A DNA stretch of 64,000 nt from the NCBI GenBank assembly GCA_963768565.1, contig CAVYIO010000029.1, forward strand, positions 1 through 64,000, read 5' to 3'. This DNA comes from JABDKH01 sp963768565 (lineage in GTDB: Bacteria; Bacteroidota; Rhodothermia; Rhodothermales; JABDKH01). The notes under the pieces are model-generated. The model was given only the letters and a program-made list of their open reading frames with translations, ran no database searches and was not told the origin of the DNA. Below, piece by piece: positions 35,336 through 44,563 of this stretch (position 1 is the stretch's first letter; each line of letters starts with the position of its first letter). Both the position numbers and the translations under genes were made by a program.

Positions 35336-36313
35336 CTAGACCTCTTCCAGATATTTTTCAACTTCCATTCCGAAGGCCAGGCCGCGCTCTTCCAGCACCT
35401 GCACCAGCTCCTGTAGCGACTTGCGACCGAAGTTTCGGAACTTGAGCATCTCGGACTCCTCTCGCCGGACGAGGTCACCAATCGACTTGATGTTGGCCGC
35501 CTTCAAGCAGTTGTGAGCTCGAACCGACAGGTCGAGTTCGTCGACAGACTGGCCGAGAAGCTCGCGGAGGCGTTGGACTTCGGCGTCCACTTCCTTCTCC
35601 TCTTCCGTTGGCTGAGGCTCGCTGTCCATCTTGATGAACAGGTTGACGTGGTCACGAAGAATCGACGCCGCCGAGGCCAGTGCGTCTTCCGGCGTAATCG
35701 AACCGTCGGTCTCGGCTTCAAGCGACAGTCGTTCGTAGTCGATTCTCTCTCCTACACGCGTCTGAAGGACCGAATACTTTACGTTCGTGATCGGTGTGAA
35801 GATGGCGTCGATCGCTATCACACCGATCGGATCATCGGCCTGCTTGTTCTCCGTTGACGGGACGTAGCCGCGTCCACGCTCGATGCGAAGTTCCACCGAG
35901 ATCTTCGCCTTCTTGTCGAGGGTAGCAATGTGGTGCTCGGGATTCAGGATCTCGAACTCGCTGGTTGCTGCTCCGATATCTGCTGCCGTCCATGCGCCGG
36001 GGCCGTTCAGCGTCAGGTGAATCTGACCGTCATTCGACTCGTTCGCCTTGAATCGAACGCCTTTGAGGTTAAGAATGATGTCAGCCACATCTTCCGAGAC
36101 GTTGTCGATCGTGGAGAACTCGTGCTGAACGCCATCGATCTTGATTCCTGTTATTGCTACGCCGTCGAGGGACGACAGCAGGACGCGTCGCAGCGCGTTG
36201 CCGATCGTAACTCCATAGCCCCTTTCGAGGGGTTGGATCACGAAGCGACCAAACTGATCGGAAAGCTCTTCGACCTCGACGCCGTCTGGCATCTGTATTG
36301 CATAACTACTCAT
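35336..36313 (-). CDS. rpoA: DNA-directed RNA polymerase subunit alpha
   Basis: 325 residues with both domains: N-terminal dimerisation part (FVIQPLERGYGVTIGNALRRVLLSSL) and C-terminal domain contacting UP elements and activators (LDLSVRAHNCLKAANIKSIGDLV, LRKFRNFGRKSLQEL-like end). It lies between rpsD and rplQ, the usual alpha-operon place. The frame is uninterrupted. Confidence 0.97.
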   Translation of the reverse strand: MSSYAIQMPDGVEVEELSDQFGRFVIQPLERGYGVTIGNALRRVLLSSLDGVAITGIKIDGVQHEFSTIDNVSEDVADIILNLKGVRFKANESNDGQIHLTLNGPGAWTAADIGAATSEFEILNPEHHIATLDKKAKISVELRIERGRGYVPSTENKQADDPIGVIAIDAIFTPITNVKYSVLQTRVGERIDYERLSLEAETDGSITPEDALASAASILRDHVNLFIKMDSEPQPTEEEKEVDAEVQRLRELLGQSVDELDLSVRAHNCLKAANIKSIGDLVRREESEMLKFRNFGRKSLQELVQVLEERGLAFGMEVEKYLEEV

Positions 36314-36375
36314 ATCGATCGTCCAATGCCGGTTAGGAGTGTGGAGACGTTCGACGCCGGGGCGCCGCCGTCACA

Positions 36376-36979
36376 CTACTTGGAGTACAACTCAACGATG
36401 AGCTGTTCGCGGATATTTTCCGGGATATCTTCCCGGTTCGGGAAGTCCAGAAACTTGCCCTGCATTTGCTTCCGATCCATCTCCAGCCACGGGAACTGAC
36501 GCCGGCTACGGCGCAGTGATTCGCGGATGGGATCGACGCTTCGGCTTCGGGGCCGCACCGAGACGACATCGCCGGGTCGAACCTGGAACGACGGGATATT
36601 GACCACGTCTCCGTTCACCATGATGTGGCGGTGCGTTACGAACTGGCGTGCCTGCCGGCGGGTCACGCCTATTCCAAGTCGAAAGACGGTGTTGTCGAGT
36701 CGCGACTCAAGGAATCTCAGGAGGTTCTCGCCGGTAACGCCCTTCTTGCTCGCGGCTTTTTCAAACAGGTTTCTGAACTGACGTTCAAGCAGACCATAGG
36801 TGTGCTTCGCCTTCTGTTTTTCCTTCAACTGTACGGCGTACTCGCTCTCCTTGGATCGGCGCGAGCGGCCATGCTGCCCGGGGGCGTATGGTTTACGCTC
36901 CAGCGACTTGCTCGGGCCGAAAATCGGCTCACGAAACCGTCGGGCTATTTTCTGCTTTGGGGCCTCTGTATCGGGCCAT
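36376..36979 (-). CDS. rpsD: 30S ribosomal protein S4, one-base insertion near the start
   Basis: ATG 36979 gives MARYRGPK, then an extra base (G at about 36955) breaks the frame. Skipping it restores QKIARRFREPIFGPSKSLER and the rest of S4, including the S4 RNA-binding domain (RLDNTVFRLGIGVTRRQARQFVTHRHI). The corrected length is 200 residues, the family norm. The longest uninterrupted piece begins only at 36828. S4 lacks a CxxC zinc knuckle here. Confidence 0.93.
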
Positions 36980-37089
36980 TATTCTATCACCTCGTTTGTC
37001 AGAGTGTCTTGATGGACAAACGTATGGTTGTCACCTGGACAGCCATAGCCGGTAGTTACACCGAGCAGCGCGTGCTTGCGGGTTAACGC

Positions 37090-37491
37090 TTATACGCGAC
37101 GTCGCTTCGGAGGCCGGCAGCCGTTATGTGGTATGGGCGTAACGTCACGAATGGTCGCGATCTCGAGACCGTTCGACGACAGTGCACGGATGGCCGACTC
37201 ACGCCCGGAGCCGGGTCCCTTGACAAACACATCTACCCGGCGAAGTCCGAGGTCGTACGCCTCTTTCGCGGCAGCCGAAGCGGCCACCTGTGCAGCGTAG
37301 GGTGTGTTCTTCCTGCTTCCCTTGAAGCCCATTTTTCCCGAGCTCGCCCAGGAAATCGTATTACCGTATTGATCGGTCAGCGTCACCATCACGTTGTTAA
37401 ACGTGGCCTTGACGTGCGCCTGGCCATTAGACTCAACTATGACCTTCTTCTTCTTGGCGCCTCGGCCGGGTCCTTTCTGTCTTGTCGCCAT
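37090..37491 (-). CDS. rpsK: 30S ribosomal protein S11
   Basis: 133 residues with the S11 core: AHVKATFNNVMVTLTDQYGN, SSGKMGFKGSRKNTPYAAQ and the end DVTPIPHNGCRPPKRRRV. Platform protein of the small subunit. It lies between rpsM and rpsD. Confidence 0.97.
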   Translation of the reverse strand: MATRQKGPGRGAKKKKVIVESNGQAHVKATFNNVMVTLTDQYGNTISWASSGKMGFKGSRKNTPYAAQVAASAAAKEAYDLGLRRVDVFVKGPGSGRESAIRALSSNGLEIATIRDVTPIPHNGCRPPKRRRV

Positions 37492-37516
37492 ATCGGGCTA
37501 ATATTCCGTATTCGAA

Positions 37517-37897
37517 TTACTTACGTGGAGCCTGCTTCTTGCCGGCCACAGTGCGCTTGCGCCCCTTGCGGGTGCGAGCATTTGTTTGCGTACGCTGGCC
37601 TCTGACCGGCAAACCGCGGCGATGCCGAACGCCACGATAGCAGCCAATATCCATCAGTCGCTTGATGTTCATCTGAACATCCGTGCGAAGCTGACCTTCA
37701 ACCAGAAACTCGTCCTCAATCAGACGCCGAATCTTCTTCGTCTGATCTTCGGTCCATGACTCGGGATGGACATTCGGATCCAGATCCGCGCGCTCAAGGA
37801 TTTCCTTCGCCCGTGAGTTGCCGATGCCGAAAATCGATGTCAGCGCTACCGCTCCCCTTTTCTGCGTTGGGAGATCTACTCCCGCAATTCGTGCCAT
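37517..37897 (-). CDS. rpsM: 30S ribosomal protein S13
   Basis: 126 residues: start MARIAGVDLPTQKRG, helix IFGIGNSRAKEIL, and basic tail HRRGLPVRGQRTQTNARTRK, which reaches toward the P-site tRNA. It follows rpmJ and precedes rpsK, the standard order. Confidence 0.97.
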   Translation of the reverse strand: MARIAGVDLPTQKRGAVALTSIFGIGNSRAKEILERADLDPNVHPESWTEDQTKKIRRLIEDEFLVEGQLRTDVQMNIKRLMDIGCYRGVRHRRGLPVRGQRTQTNARTRKGRKRTVAGKKQAPRK

Positions 37898-37927
37898 CTC
37901 GTTCTAGGTTTTCGTCCGGGTAACCGT

Positions 37928-38044
37928 CTAGCCCTGACGCTGCTTGTGCTTCGGGCTCTTCTTGTTGATGATATACACGCGACCCTTGCGACGGATAATC
38001 TTGTCGTCGGCACTGCGCTTCTTAACACTGGCTCTGACTTTCAT
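37928..38044 (-). CDS. rpmJ: 50S ribosomal protein L36, cysteine-free form
   Basis: A 38-residue ORF: MKVRASVKKRSADDKIIRRKG and ending NKKSPKHKQRQG. The zinc-binding Cys/His set of the C+ form is replaced (SADD instead of CEKC), so it needs no zinc. Position between infA and rpsM is the standard one. Stop TAG 37928-37930, start ATG 38042-38044. Confidence 0.95.
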   Translation of the reverse strand: MKVRASVKKRSADDKIIRRKGRVYIINKKSPKHKQRQG

Positions 38045-38134
38045 AGCACCTGATGCTGACCGGCAATCGCCGTTATCAAAAAATCGAATAGCTTATATAT
38101 TACACGGGCAGACTTGAAAGGTTCTGCCGCCGTG

Positions 38135-38353
38135 CTACTTGTACCGATATACAATTCGGCCTTTCGTCAAATCATAGGGTGATAGTTCGACTTTTACCCT
38201 GTCGCCTGGCAGAATTTTGATGAAATACATCCTCATCTTGCCGGACAATAGACCCAGGATTTCGTGACCGTTCTCCAGGCGAACCCGGAATTGCGCGTTC
38301 GGAAGCGCATCGATCACTTCTCCGTCTTGCTCGATCGGCTTTTGCTTAGCCAT
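38135..38353 (-). CDS. infA: Translation initiation factor IF-1
   Basis: 72-residue S1-fold protein: IEQDGEVIDALPNAQFRVRLENGHEILG, then KILPGDRVKVELSPYDLTKGRIVYRYK. It binds the A site during initiation. Its start overlaps the stop of map by 8 bp, suggesting coupled translation. Confidence 0.97.
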   Translation of the reverse strand: MAKQKPIEQDGEVIDALPNAQFRVRLENGHEILGLLSGKMRMYFIKILPGDRVKVELSPYDLTKGRIVYRYK

Positions 38354-39164
38354 GCTGTAACTCTTGTTGTAGACTGTAGGGAGGCGTAAGTACCTCCTCG
38401 ATATAGCGAAACGTGGTCAGCACTTCCGGCTTTCCCTTTCGGACGACCACCATATGTTCGTAATGCGCCGACGGTTTGCCATCGGCTGTTCTGACCGTCC
38501 ACCCGTCGTCCCCGGTCGCCACTTCCGCACCGCCCAGGTTGATCATCGGTTCGATGCAGAGCACCAGGCCTTCCTTCAACTTGCGGCCTGATCCGCGGCG
38601 TCCGACGTTAGGGACCTGAGGATCTTCGTGCAACTCACGACCGATTCCATGACCCACAAGATCTCTCACAACGCCGTAGCCTCGACGTTCGCAATACTCC
38701 TGCACCACATGCGAAATGTCGCCCACGCGATTCCCTGCCACGGACTGTGCCAGACCCGCTTCGAGAGCGTGATAGGTTGTCGTACACAGGTCGCGGTATG
38801 CGCTGTCGATCTGTCCCACGGCGAATGTAAACGCGCTGTCTCCATAATAGCCGTCAAGAAGTACGCCGCAATCGATGGACACCACGTCCCCCTCCTCGAG
38901 GCGACGTGTACCCGGAATTCCGTGCACTACGGCGTCGTTTATGGAAACGCATAGCGTACTCGGAAAGACCTGCTTTCCCACGCGGTAGCCCTTGAACGCC
39001 GGCACTGCTCCGTGACGCGCGATAAACTCTTCGGCAATACGATCCAGCTCAGCGGTCGTCACGCCCGGCGCAATATGAGCCGCGACTTGTCCGAGAGTAC
39101 GACCAACGAGGTCGGCACTCGCCCGCATCCGCTCAATCTCCGCCTCGCTCTTGATCTGAATCAT
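38346..39164 (-). CDS. map: Methionine aminopeptidase, type I
   Basis: 272 residues with the pita-bread fold motifs: HGIPG (substrate His), SIDCGVLLDGYYGDSAFTF with two metal Asp ligands, GHGIGRELHEDP with His ligand and LCIEPMINLGG with Glu. It removes the initiator Met after deformylase. Placed between secY and infA as in many bacteria. Confidence 0.96.
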   Translation of the reverse strand: MIQIKSEAEIERMRASADLVGRTLGQVAAHIAPGVTTAELDRIAEEFIARHGAVPAFKGYRVGKQVFPSTLCVSINDAVVHGIPGTRRLEEGDVVSIDCGVLLDGYYGDSAFTFAVGQIDSAYRDLCTTTYHALEAGLAQSVAGNRVGDISHVVQEYCERRGYGVVRDLVGHGIGRELHEDPQVPNVGRRGSGRKLKEGLVLCIEPMINLGGAEVATGDDGWTVRTADGKPSAHYEHMVVVRKGKPEVLTTFRYIEEVLTPPYSLQQELQHG

Positions 39165-39189
39165 GATGTGATGACCATCCCGGACGAAC

Positions 39190-40506
39190 CTATGAGCGAC
39201 GGCTGCGCACGCGGCCGCTCTTCATGAATCCGTCGTAGTGTCTCATGAGCAGATGACTCTCCACCTGCTGGAGCGTGTCCAGCGCAACACCAACCATAAT
39301 CAGGAGGCTCGTGCCTCCGAAGAAAAGTGCAAAGCCAGTCGTCACGCCTGCGCGCATTGCAAAGGCCGGGAAGATGGCCACAAATCCGAGAAACAATGCA
39401 CCCGGTAGCGTTATCCGCGTCAGAATATTGTCGATGAACTCGCTCGTTTGCTTGCCCGGTCGGATGCCGGGGACGAAGCCTCCCTGCCGCTTCATGGTGT
39501 CCGCCATCTCTTTCGGGTTAACAGCGATCGCCGTGTAGAAGTACGTAAAGAAGACGCAGATCACGAAGAAGATGCTTGAATACCCCCATCCGGAGATATC
39601 ATTGAACCAGGCACCGAACTGCTGCATGAACGCACTTTCGGGAAAGAACGTGGCGATCGTGGCCGGCACGAACATGATCGACTGGGCGAAGATGATCGGC
39701 ATCACCCCGGCTGCATTTACACGGAGCGGTAGATACTGCGTGGTGCCTCCGTAAACCTTCCGACCCACCACGCGCTTTGCATACTGCACAGGGATTCGGC
39801 GCATTCCCTGCGTAATGAGCACGACCCCCGCCGTGACGACCGCGAATATCGCGATCTCAAGAAGGAAGATGAAAAGGTTGTCCTTGAGTTGGAACTCGTT
39901 GACAAGGGCACTTGGGAAATGAGATACGATGGAGATCATGATGATCAGCGAGATCCCGTTTCCGACTCCGTTCTCGGTGATGCGCTCGCCTAACCACATG
40001 ACGAACATGGTACCAGCCGTCAGAACGATCACCGTCGAGATCATAAAGAAGGTGGGAGCGATAGCAATCGCCTGCCCGGTAATCCCGTACTGCAGGTTGA
40101 TTGCGAATCCGACGGACTGAACAGCCGTGATGCCGACGGTGCCGTAGCGCGTGAGCTGCGTGATCTTCCGCCGGCCGTCTTCACCTTCTCGCTGCAGCTT
40201 CTGGAAATACGGCACAACCGCACCCATCAGCTGGATGATGATAGAGGCCGTGATATACGGCATGATACCGAGCGCGAAGATCCCGGCTGCGCTAAAGGCT
40301 CCGCCAACAAACAGGTCAATGAACCCGAAAATATCATTCGGGTCACGGGTCTGGTTGATCGCTGCCAACTCCGCTGCATTCACGCCAGGGAGCGTGACAT
40401 ACGCGCCGAGTCGATAGACCAGCAGGATGCCCAGCGTATATGTAATACGACTGCGAAGATCTTCGATCTTCCAGATGTTGCGTAGGCTTTCGGTAAATCT
40501 CGCCAT
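39190..40506 (-). CDS. secY: Preprotein translocase subunit SecY
   Basis: 438 residues and ten hydrophobic helices. Characteristic stretches are ALGIMPYITASIIIQLM in helix 2, NGISLIIMISI and the cytosolic loop MKRQGGFVPGIRPGKQT that touches SecA/ribosome. It is the inner-membrane channel for exported proteins such as the lipoproteins in this window. Lies 16 bp after rplO. Confidence 0.97.
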   Translation of the reverse strand: MARFTESLRNIWKIEDLRSRITYTLGILLVYRLGAYVTLPGVNAAELAAINQTRDPNDIFGFIDLFVGGAFSAAGIFALGIMPYITASIIIQLMGAVVPYFQKLQREGEDGRRKITQLTRYGTVGITAVQSVGFAINLQYGITGQAIAIAPTFFMISTVIVLTAGTMFVMWLGERITENGVGNGISLIIMISIVSHFPSALVNEFQLKDNLFIFLLEIAIFAVVTAGVVLITQGMRRIPVQYAKRVVGRKVYGGTTQYLPLRVNAAGVMPIIFAQSIMFVPATIATFFPESAFMQQFGAWFNDISGWGYSSIFFVICVFFTYFYTAIAVNPKEMADTMKRQGGFVPGIRPGKQTSEFIDNILTRITLPGALFLGFVAIFPAFAMRAGVTTGFALFFGGTSLLIMVGVALDTLQQVESHLLMRHYDGFMKSGRVRSRRS

Positions 40507-40522
40507 GTGCTCCTAACGTCCG

Positions 40523-40999
40523 CTATGATGCAACCGACAGCTCAACTACGATCGCCGATCCGCCGGCGTCCTCAATCTTCTTTCGACCCGACGCACTGAA
40601 TCCGTGGGCGGAAACCACGAGCTTGGTTTTGAGCTCGCCGCCTCCCAGGATCTTGATCAGATCTTTGTTGCCGACAACGCCTAGACCGGCAAGCACCGCG
40701 GGGGTTACTTCTGCGCCCGGCGCCAACCGACCATCCGTCACGAGTTGTTCAAGGCGGGAGACGTTGACAGCGCTGTATTCCTTACGATTGCGGTTCGTGA
40801 AACCGAACTTCGGCACCCTGCGCTGGAGTGGCATCTGCCCCCCTTCGAACCACGCCCGCGACTTGGCGCCCGCGCGGCTCTTCTGGCCTTTGTTTCCTTT
40901 CGTCGAGCTGTGACCGCCGTAGCCCGATCCGACACCGCGCGCGATTCTCTTCCGGTTCTTCGTCGCGCCCTTGGCGTGCTTGAGATTACTGAGATCCAT
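40523..40999 (-). CDS. rplO: 50S ribosomal protein L15
   Basis: 158 residues: N-terminal extension GATKNRKRIARGVGSGYGGHSSTKGNKGQKSR-type segment (Gly/Lys-rich), FEGGQMPLQRRVPKFGF and the C-terminal VSAHGFSASGRKKIEDAGG. Standard position between rpmD and secY. Confidence 0.97.
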   Translation of the reverse strand: MDLSNLKHAKGATKNRKRIARGVGSGYGGHSSTKGNKGQKSRAGAKSRAWFEGGQMPLQRRVPKFGFTNRNRKEYSAVNVSRLEQLVTDGRLAPGAEVTPAVLAGLGVVGNKDLIKILGGGELKTKLVVSAHGFSASGRKKIEDAGGSAIVVELSVAS

Positions 41000-41070
41000 C
41001 GTGTATCCTTGCTAATGCGCCCACCCCTGTTGGCGGACTCGCGTGGTCTGTTTGCGGTAAGACTCTTGAG

Positions 41071-41597
41071 TTAGTCGTCTTTGTCCCGGGAGGTCTTCTT
41101 TGGTGCAGCCTTCTTCGCGGCCGGTTTCTTGGCCGCAGTCTTCTTGGCCGCAGTCTTCTTGTCGCAGTCTTCTTTGTCGCAGTTTTTTTCGTGGCCGTTT
41201 TCTTGGTGGCCGTCTTCTTGGCCGCAGGTTTCTTCGCGGCCGTCTTCTTCGTAGCTGCCTTCCTGGCTGCCGATTTCTTCGCGGGTGCCTTCTTCGCTGC
41301 AGGCTTCTCACCGGCGCCGTCCGTACCCGCCTTCTCAGGGGAGCTCGGAACTACGGCCGCCTTTCCGGATGAAGCCGCGCCGGCGACCTTCTTCCTGGCC
41401 GGACTCGGGGCGTCTGAAGCCATCTCAAGCTTGACAAGGTGCGAAACGCGCCTGACCATTCCGCGAATCTGTGGCGAGTCGTTATGCAGAACGGTGTGGT
41501 GCATACGACGAAGGCCCAACGCCTCGAGCGTGCGCTTCTGACGTCCCGTCTGGCGGATCGCGCTGCGTACCTGCGTAATTTTCAGCTTACTAGCCAT
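41071..41597 (-). CDS. rpmD: 50S ribosomal protein L30 with histone H1-like Lys/Ala tail, one frameshift
   Basis: Residues 1-60 are an ordinary L30 (KLKITQVRSAIRQTGRQKRTLEALGLRRMHHTVLHND, IRGMVRRVSHLVKLE). The normal protein ends there. This one continues with a Pro/Ser linker and about 80 residues of AAKK/TAxKK repeats. The frame slips near 41165 in the repeat; adding one base continues the pattern (KKTAAKKPAAKKAAPKKTS) to TAA 41071. The basic repeat looks like histone H1 or bacterial H1-like tails and could bind rRNA or DNA. Repetitive codons make both slippage and assembly error likely here. Confidence 0.88.
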
Positions 41598-41634
41598 CTA
41601 TCTCTTCTGTTAAACCTGATCGGGTTTCCCCAAC

Positions 41635-42159
41635 TCAACCTTCGAATACCTTCCGCAGCGGTATGCCGCGACGTTTGGCGACCTCGAGCGGATCCTCCAG
41701 CTGCTTCAGTGCATCGATCGTTGCCTTGACCTGGTTGTGCGGGTTGCTCGAACCAAGCGACTTCGACAGGATGTCGGTGTAACCCGCACACTCGAGCACG
41801 GCCCGAACACCACCGCCGGCGATTACGCCGGTACCGGGCGCAGCCGGCTTGAGGAGAACACGACCTGAGTCTTTGCGACCAACGACCGGGTGCGGGATCG
41901 TGCCTTTTGTCCTGGGAACCGGAAACATCTTCTTCTTGGCGTCTTCGGTTCCTTTGGAGATAGCGTCCGCGACTTCGTTGGCCTTTCCGAGTCCGGCTGC
42001 AACGTTGCCCTTGCCATCGCCGACCACAACAACGGCGTTGAACGAGAAACGTCGACCGCCCTTAACGACCTTCGCCACTCGCTTCACAGAAACGAGTCGC
42101 TCGATGTGATCGGACGGCTCCTTGCGTTCCCGCGTTTGTCTACCTCTTCCCTTCGCCAT
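41635..42159 (-). CDS. rpsE: 30S ribosomal protein S5
   Basis: 174 residues: RLVSVKRVAKVVKGGRRFSF with the double-stranded RNA-binding start, VVGDGKGNVAAGLGKANEV and the second domain (GTGVIAGGGVRAVLECAG, DILSKSLGSSNPHN). Fidelity protein of the small subunit. Standard order rplR, rpsE, rpmD. Confidence 0.97.
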   Translation of the reverse strand: MAKGRGRQTRERKEPSDHIERLVSVKRVAKVVKGGRRFSFNAVVVVGDGKGNVAAGLGKANEVADAISKGTEDAKKKMFPVPRTKGTIPHPVVGRKDSGRVLLKPAAPGTGVIAGGGVRAVLECAGYTDILSKSLGSSNPHNQVKATIDALKQLEDPLEVAKRRGIPLRKVFEG

Positions 42160-42193
42160 GCTTGTTGCTCTTCTTTGGCTTTGTTATGCCGTG

Positions 42194-42550
42194 CTAAAAC
42201 TTAAGACCGCCTTCCCGCGCACCGTCGGCAAGTGCACGCACGCGGCCATGATACTTGTACCCGTTGCGATCGAACACAGCCGACGACAGTCCCGCCTCCG
42301 AGGCTCGCCGCACGAGCAGCTTCCCAACGGCCGCCGCCCGCTCGACCGGGCTCTTGCCTTCGACGTCATCATCATGAGTACTTGCCGCAGCAAGCGTCCG
42401 TCCGTTGATGTCGTCGATCAATTGCGCATAGATATGGCGACTCGACCTGAACACGGAGAGTCTTGGACGCTCTGCCGTACCTGAAATCCGCCGACGGATT
42501 CCTTTCTTGACACGCGCCCTTCGTACAGCCTTGCGATTCTTTACTGCCAT
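42194..42550 (-). CDS. rplR: 50S ribosomal protein L18
   Basis: 118 residues: RARVKKGIRRRISGTAERPRL, FRSSRHIYAQLIDD and the C-terminal VFDRNGYKYHGRVRALADGAREGGL. 5S rRNA-binding protein. Clean frame. Confidence 0.97.
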   Translation of the reverse strand: MAVKNRKAVRRARVKKGIRRRISGTAERPRLSVFRSSRHIYAQLIDDINGRTLAAASTHDDDVEGKSPVERAAAVGKLLVRRASEAGLSSAVFDRNGYKYHGRVRALADGAREGGLKF

Positions 42551-42592
42551 GATTCATTTCAGACGCCATAAACAGCGTCGGTTATTCACTGA

Positions 42593-43147
42593 CTATCTGG
42601 CTGCCGTCTTGCCAGCCTTCCTTCGGACATACTCGCCCACATACCTCACGCCTTTACCCTTATAGGGCTCCGGTGGACGCAGCGAACGAATCTTGGCGGC
42701 CACCTGGCCTACCATTTGCTTGTCGATACCTTCCACGACGATAATCGAATTCTTCCCGCGCTTCGCGTCGACATCTATCGAGACTCCTTCCGGAGGCACG
42801 AAGAAGATCGGGTGCGAGTAGCCGAGAGCCAGTTCCAGGACTTCGCCTGATACCGTGGCACGATACCCAACACCGATCACTTCCAGCTCGCGGCGATAGC
42901 CATCGGTCACACCGACAACCATATTGTCGATGAGCGAACGGTAAAGTCCGTGCATCGACTTGTGCCGCTTCTGCTCTGTAGGCCGACTGACGACCAATTC
43001 GTCATTTTCCATCGATAACCGGATATCCGGATCGACTTGCAATGACAGCTCTCCGCGAGGTCCTTTTACGGTCACGAAATTATTCGCACCGATATCCACC
43101 GTGACCTTATCCGCAATTGCGATCGGAAGATTCCCAACACGTGACAT
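42593..43147 (-). CDS. rplF: 50S ribosomal protein L6
   Basis: 184 residues with the two L6 repeats: MSRVGNLPIAIADKVTV, VKGPRGELSLQV, GYSHPIFFVPPEGVSI and the signature PEPYKGKGVRYVGEYVRRKAGK. Near the GTPase centre of the large subunit. Confidence 0.97.
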   Translation of the reverse strand: MSRVGNLPIAIADKVTVDIGANNFVTVKGPRGELSLQVDPDIRLSMENDELVVSRPTEQKRHKSMHGLYRSLIDNMVVGVTDGYRRELEVIGVGYRATVSGEVLELALGYSHPIFFVPPEGVSIDVDAKRGKNSIIVVEGIDKQMVGQVAAKIRSLRPPEPYKGKGVRYVGEYVRRKAGKTAAR

Positions 43148-43193
43148 CGTCTAATACCCTTCTCTAACTGTAGCGCTTCCTGAAGTCCGCCGT

Positions 43194-43595
43194 CTAGTAC
43201 ACAAAGGCGAGGACCTCGCCGCCAACGTTGACTCGTCGAGCCTCCTTGTCCGTCATAACACCGCTGGACGTCGACACGATTGCGATGCCCAGTCCGTTTC
43301 GAACGCGGGGCAACTCTCTCGCATTGACGTACTTGCGGAGGCCGGGGCTCGACACTCGGCGCAGACTCTTGATAGCAGGCTCCCCACCGCGACCATATTT
43401 CAGGTAGATGCGGATCAGTCCCTGCTTGCCGTCGTCGACGTTGATGAAGCGGCGCACGTATCCTTTATCAACCAGTATCTCGGTGATTGCCCGCTTCAAT
43501 TTCGACGCCGGCACATCGAGGTGCATGTGTCCAGCCGCCAGCGCATTTCTAACCCGCGTCAGGTAGTCTGCCACTGGATCTGTCGTCGTACTCAT
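43194..43595 (-). CDS. rpsH: 30S ribosomal protein S8
   Basis: 133 residues: DPVADYLTRVRNALAAGH, and the end GLGIAIVSTSSGVMTDKEARRVNVGGEVLAFVY with the STSSGVMTD signature. Regulates spc operons in some bacteria by binding mRNA; no such site was identified here. Confidence 0.97.
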   Translation of the reverse strand: MSTTTDPVADYLTRVRNALAAGHMHLDVPASKLKRAITEILVDKGYVRRFINVDDGKQGLIRIYLKYGRGGEPAIKSLRRVSSPGLRKYVNARELPRVRNGLGIAIVSTSSGVMTDKEARRVNVGGEVLAFVY

Positions 43596-43651
43596 TTGCT
43601 CTCAGTTCAAGTATCAATACTGTCGCAACGCATGCTGGCGCCGCGTTTGCC

Positions 43652-43921
43652 TTACCAACTCGATTTCCGGACTCCGGGAATCTTGCCTTCAAGGGCCATC
43701 TCGCGAAAGACGATCCTCGATACGCCAAATTTCCGGATATAACCACGTGACCGTCCCGTGAACGAACACCGATTGCGGAGCCGCACAGCGCTCGAGTCAC
43801 GCGGTAGTTTCTGAAGAAGCACCCACTCGCCGGCATCTTTCAGCGCCTTGCGTCGGGCAGCGTATTTCGTCACCAGGCGGCGACGTTTGGCTTCTCGTGC
43901 TATTGAACTCTTCTTTGCCAT
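43652..43921 (-). CDS. rpsN: 30S ribosomal protein S14, zinc-independent long form
   Basis: 89 residues: MAKKSSIAREAKRRRLV, RNRCSFTGRSRGYIRKFGVSR. Only one Cys is present instead of the four of the zinc-ribbon form, so it is the C- type. Fits a Bacteroidota-like genome. Confidence 0.96.
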   Translation of the reverse strand: MAKKSSIAREAKRRRLVTKYAARRKALKDAGEWVLLQKLPRDSSAVRLRNRCSFTGRSRGYIRKFGVSRIVFREMALEGKIPGVRKSSW

Positions 43922-43945
43922 ATAAAGCGGTTGTTTTTTGTAGAC

Positions 43946-44530
43946 CTAGGCGGTCTCGACTACCTCTTCGCTGCGCCGAACAAACGGCATCCCAAGCGCC
44001 TTGAGAAGTGCATGTCCCTCCTCATCGGTCTCAGCCGTCGTGACGAACGTCACATCGAATCCGCTGATGCGGTCGATCTTGTCGATGTTGATTTCCGGGA
44101 AAATGATCTGCTCCTTGATCCCAAGCGTGTAGTTGCCGCGGCCATCGAAGCTCTTATCGGGAACTCCCCGAAAGTCGCGTACCCGGGGAAGAGCCAGTGC
44201 GATCAGCCGATCGACGAACTCCCACATCACATCGCCTCTCAGCGTTGCATGCGCACCGATAGGCATACCCTGCCTCAGTTTGAAGTTCGAGACGCTTTTG
44301 CGTGCCTTCGTCACGGCCGGATGTTGTCCGGTTACCTGCCGGATCTCCGACACGGCGTCATCGAGGGCCTTCTTGTTGGCCACCGCCAACCCGACACCCT
44401 TGTTGACGATTACTTTGACGAGACGCGGGACCTGCATGACGTTCGAGTATCCGAACTGCTTTGTCAGCGCCGGGACGACCTCGTCGTGGTAGAAGGTCTT
44501 GAGGTTGGGCTTGTAGTTATCTATCTCCAT
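43946..44530 (-). CDS. rplE: 50S ribosomal protein L5
   Basis: 194 residues: QVPRLVKVIVNKGVGLAV, GQHPAVTKARKSVSNFKLR, RDFRGVPDKSFDGRGNYTLGIKEQIIFPEI. Binds 5S rRNA with L18. Standard order rplX, rplE, rpsN. Confidence 0.97.
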   Translation of the reverse strand: MEIDNYKPNLKTFYHDEVVPALTKQFGYSNVMQVPRLVKVIVNKGVGLAVANKKALDDAVSEIRQVTGQHPAVTKARKSVSNFKLRQGMPIGAHATLRGDVMWEFVDRLIALALPRVRDFRGVPDKSFDGRGNYTLGIKEQIIFPEINIDKIDRISGFDVTFVTTAETDEEGHALLKALGMPFVRRSEEVVETA

Positions 44531-44563
44531 CGGTCAGCACGTACTGGCGTTCAGAAACGCCTT

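Noticed and set aside
41100..41372. Plus-strand frames opposite the L30 tail
   Set aside because: They mirror the AAKK repeat of L30 and have no start signal or family match.
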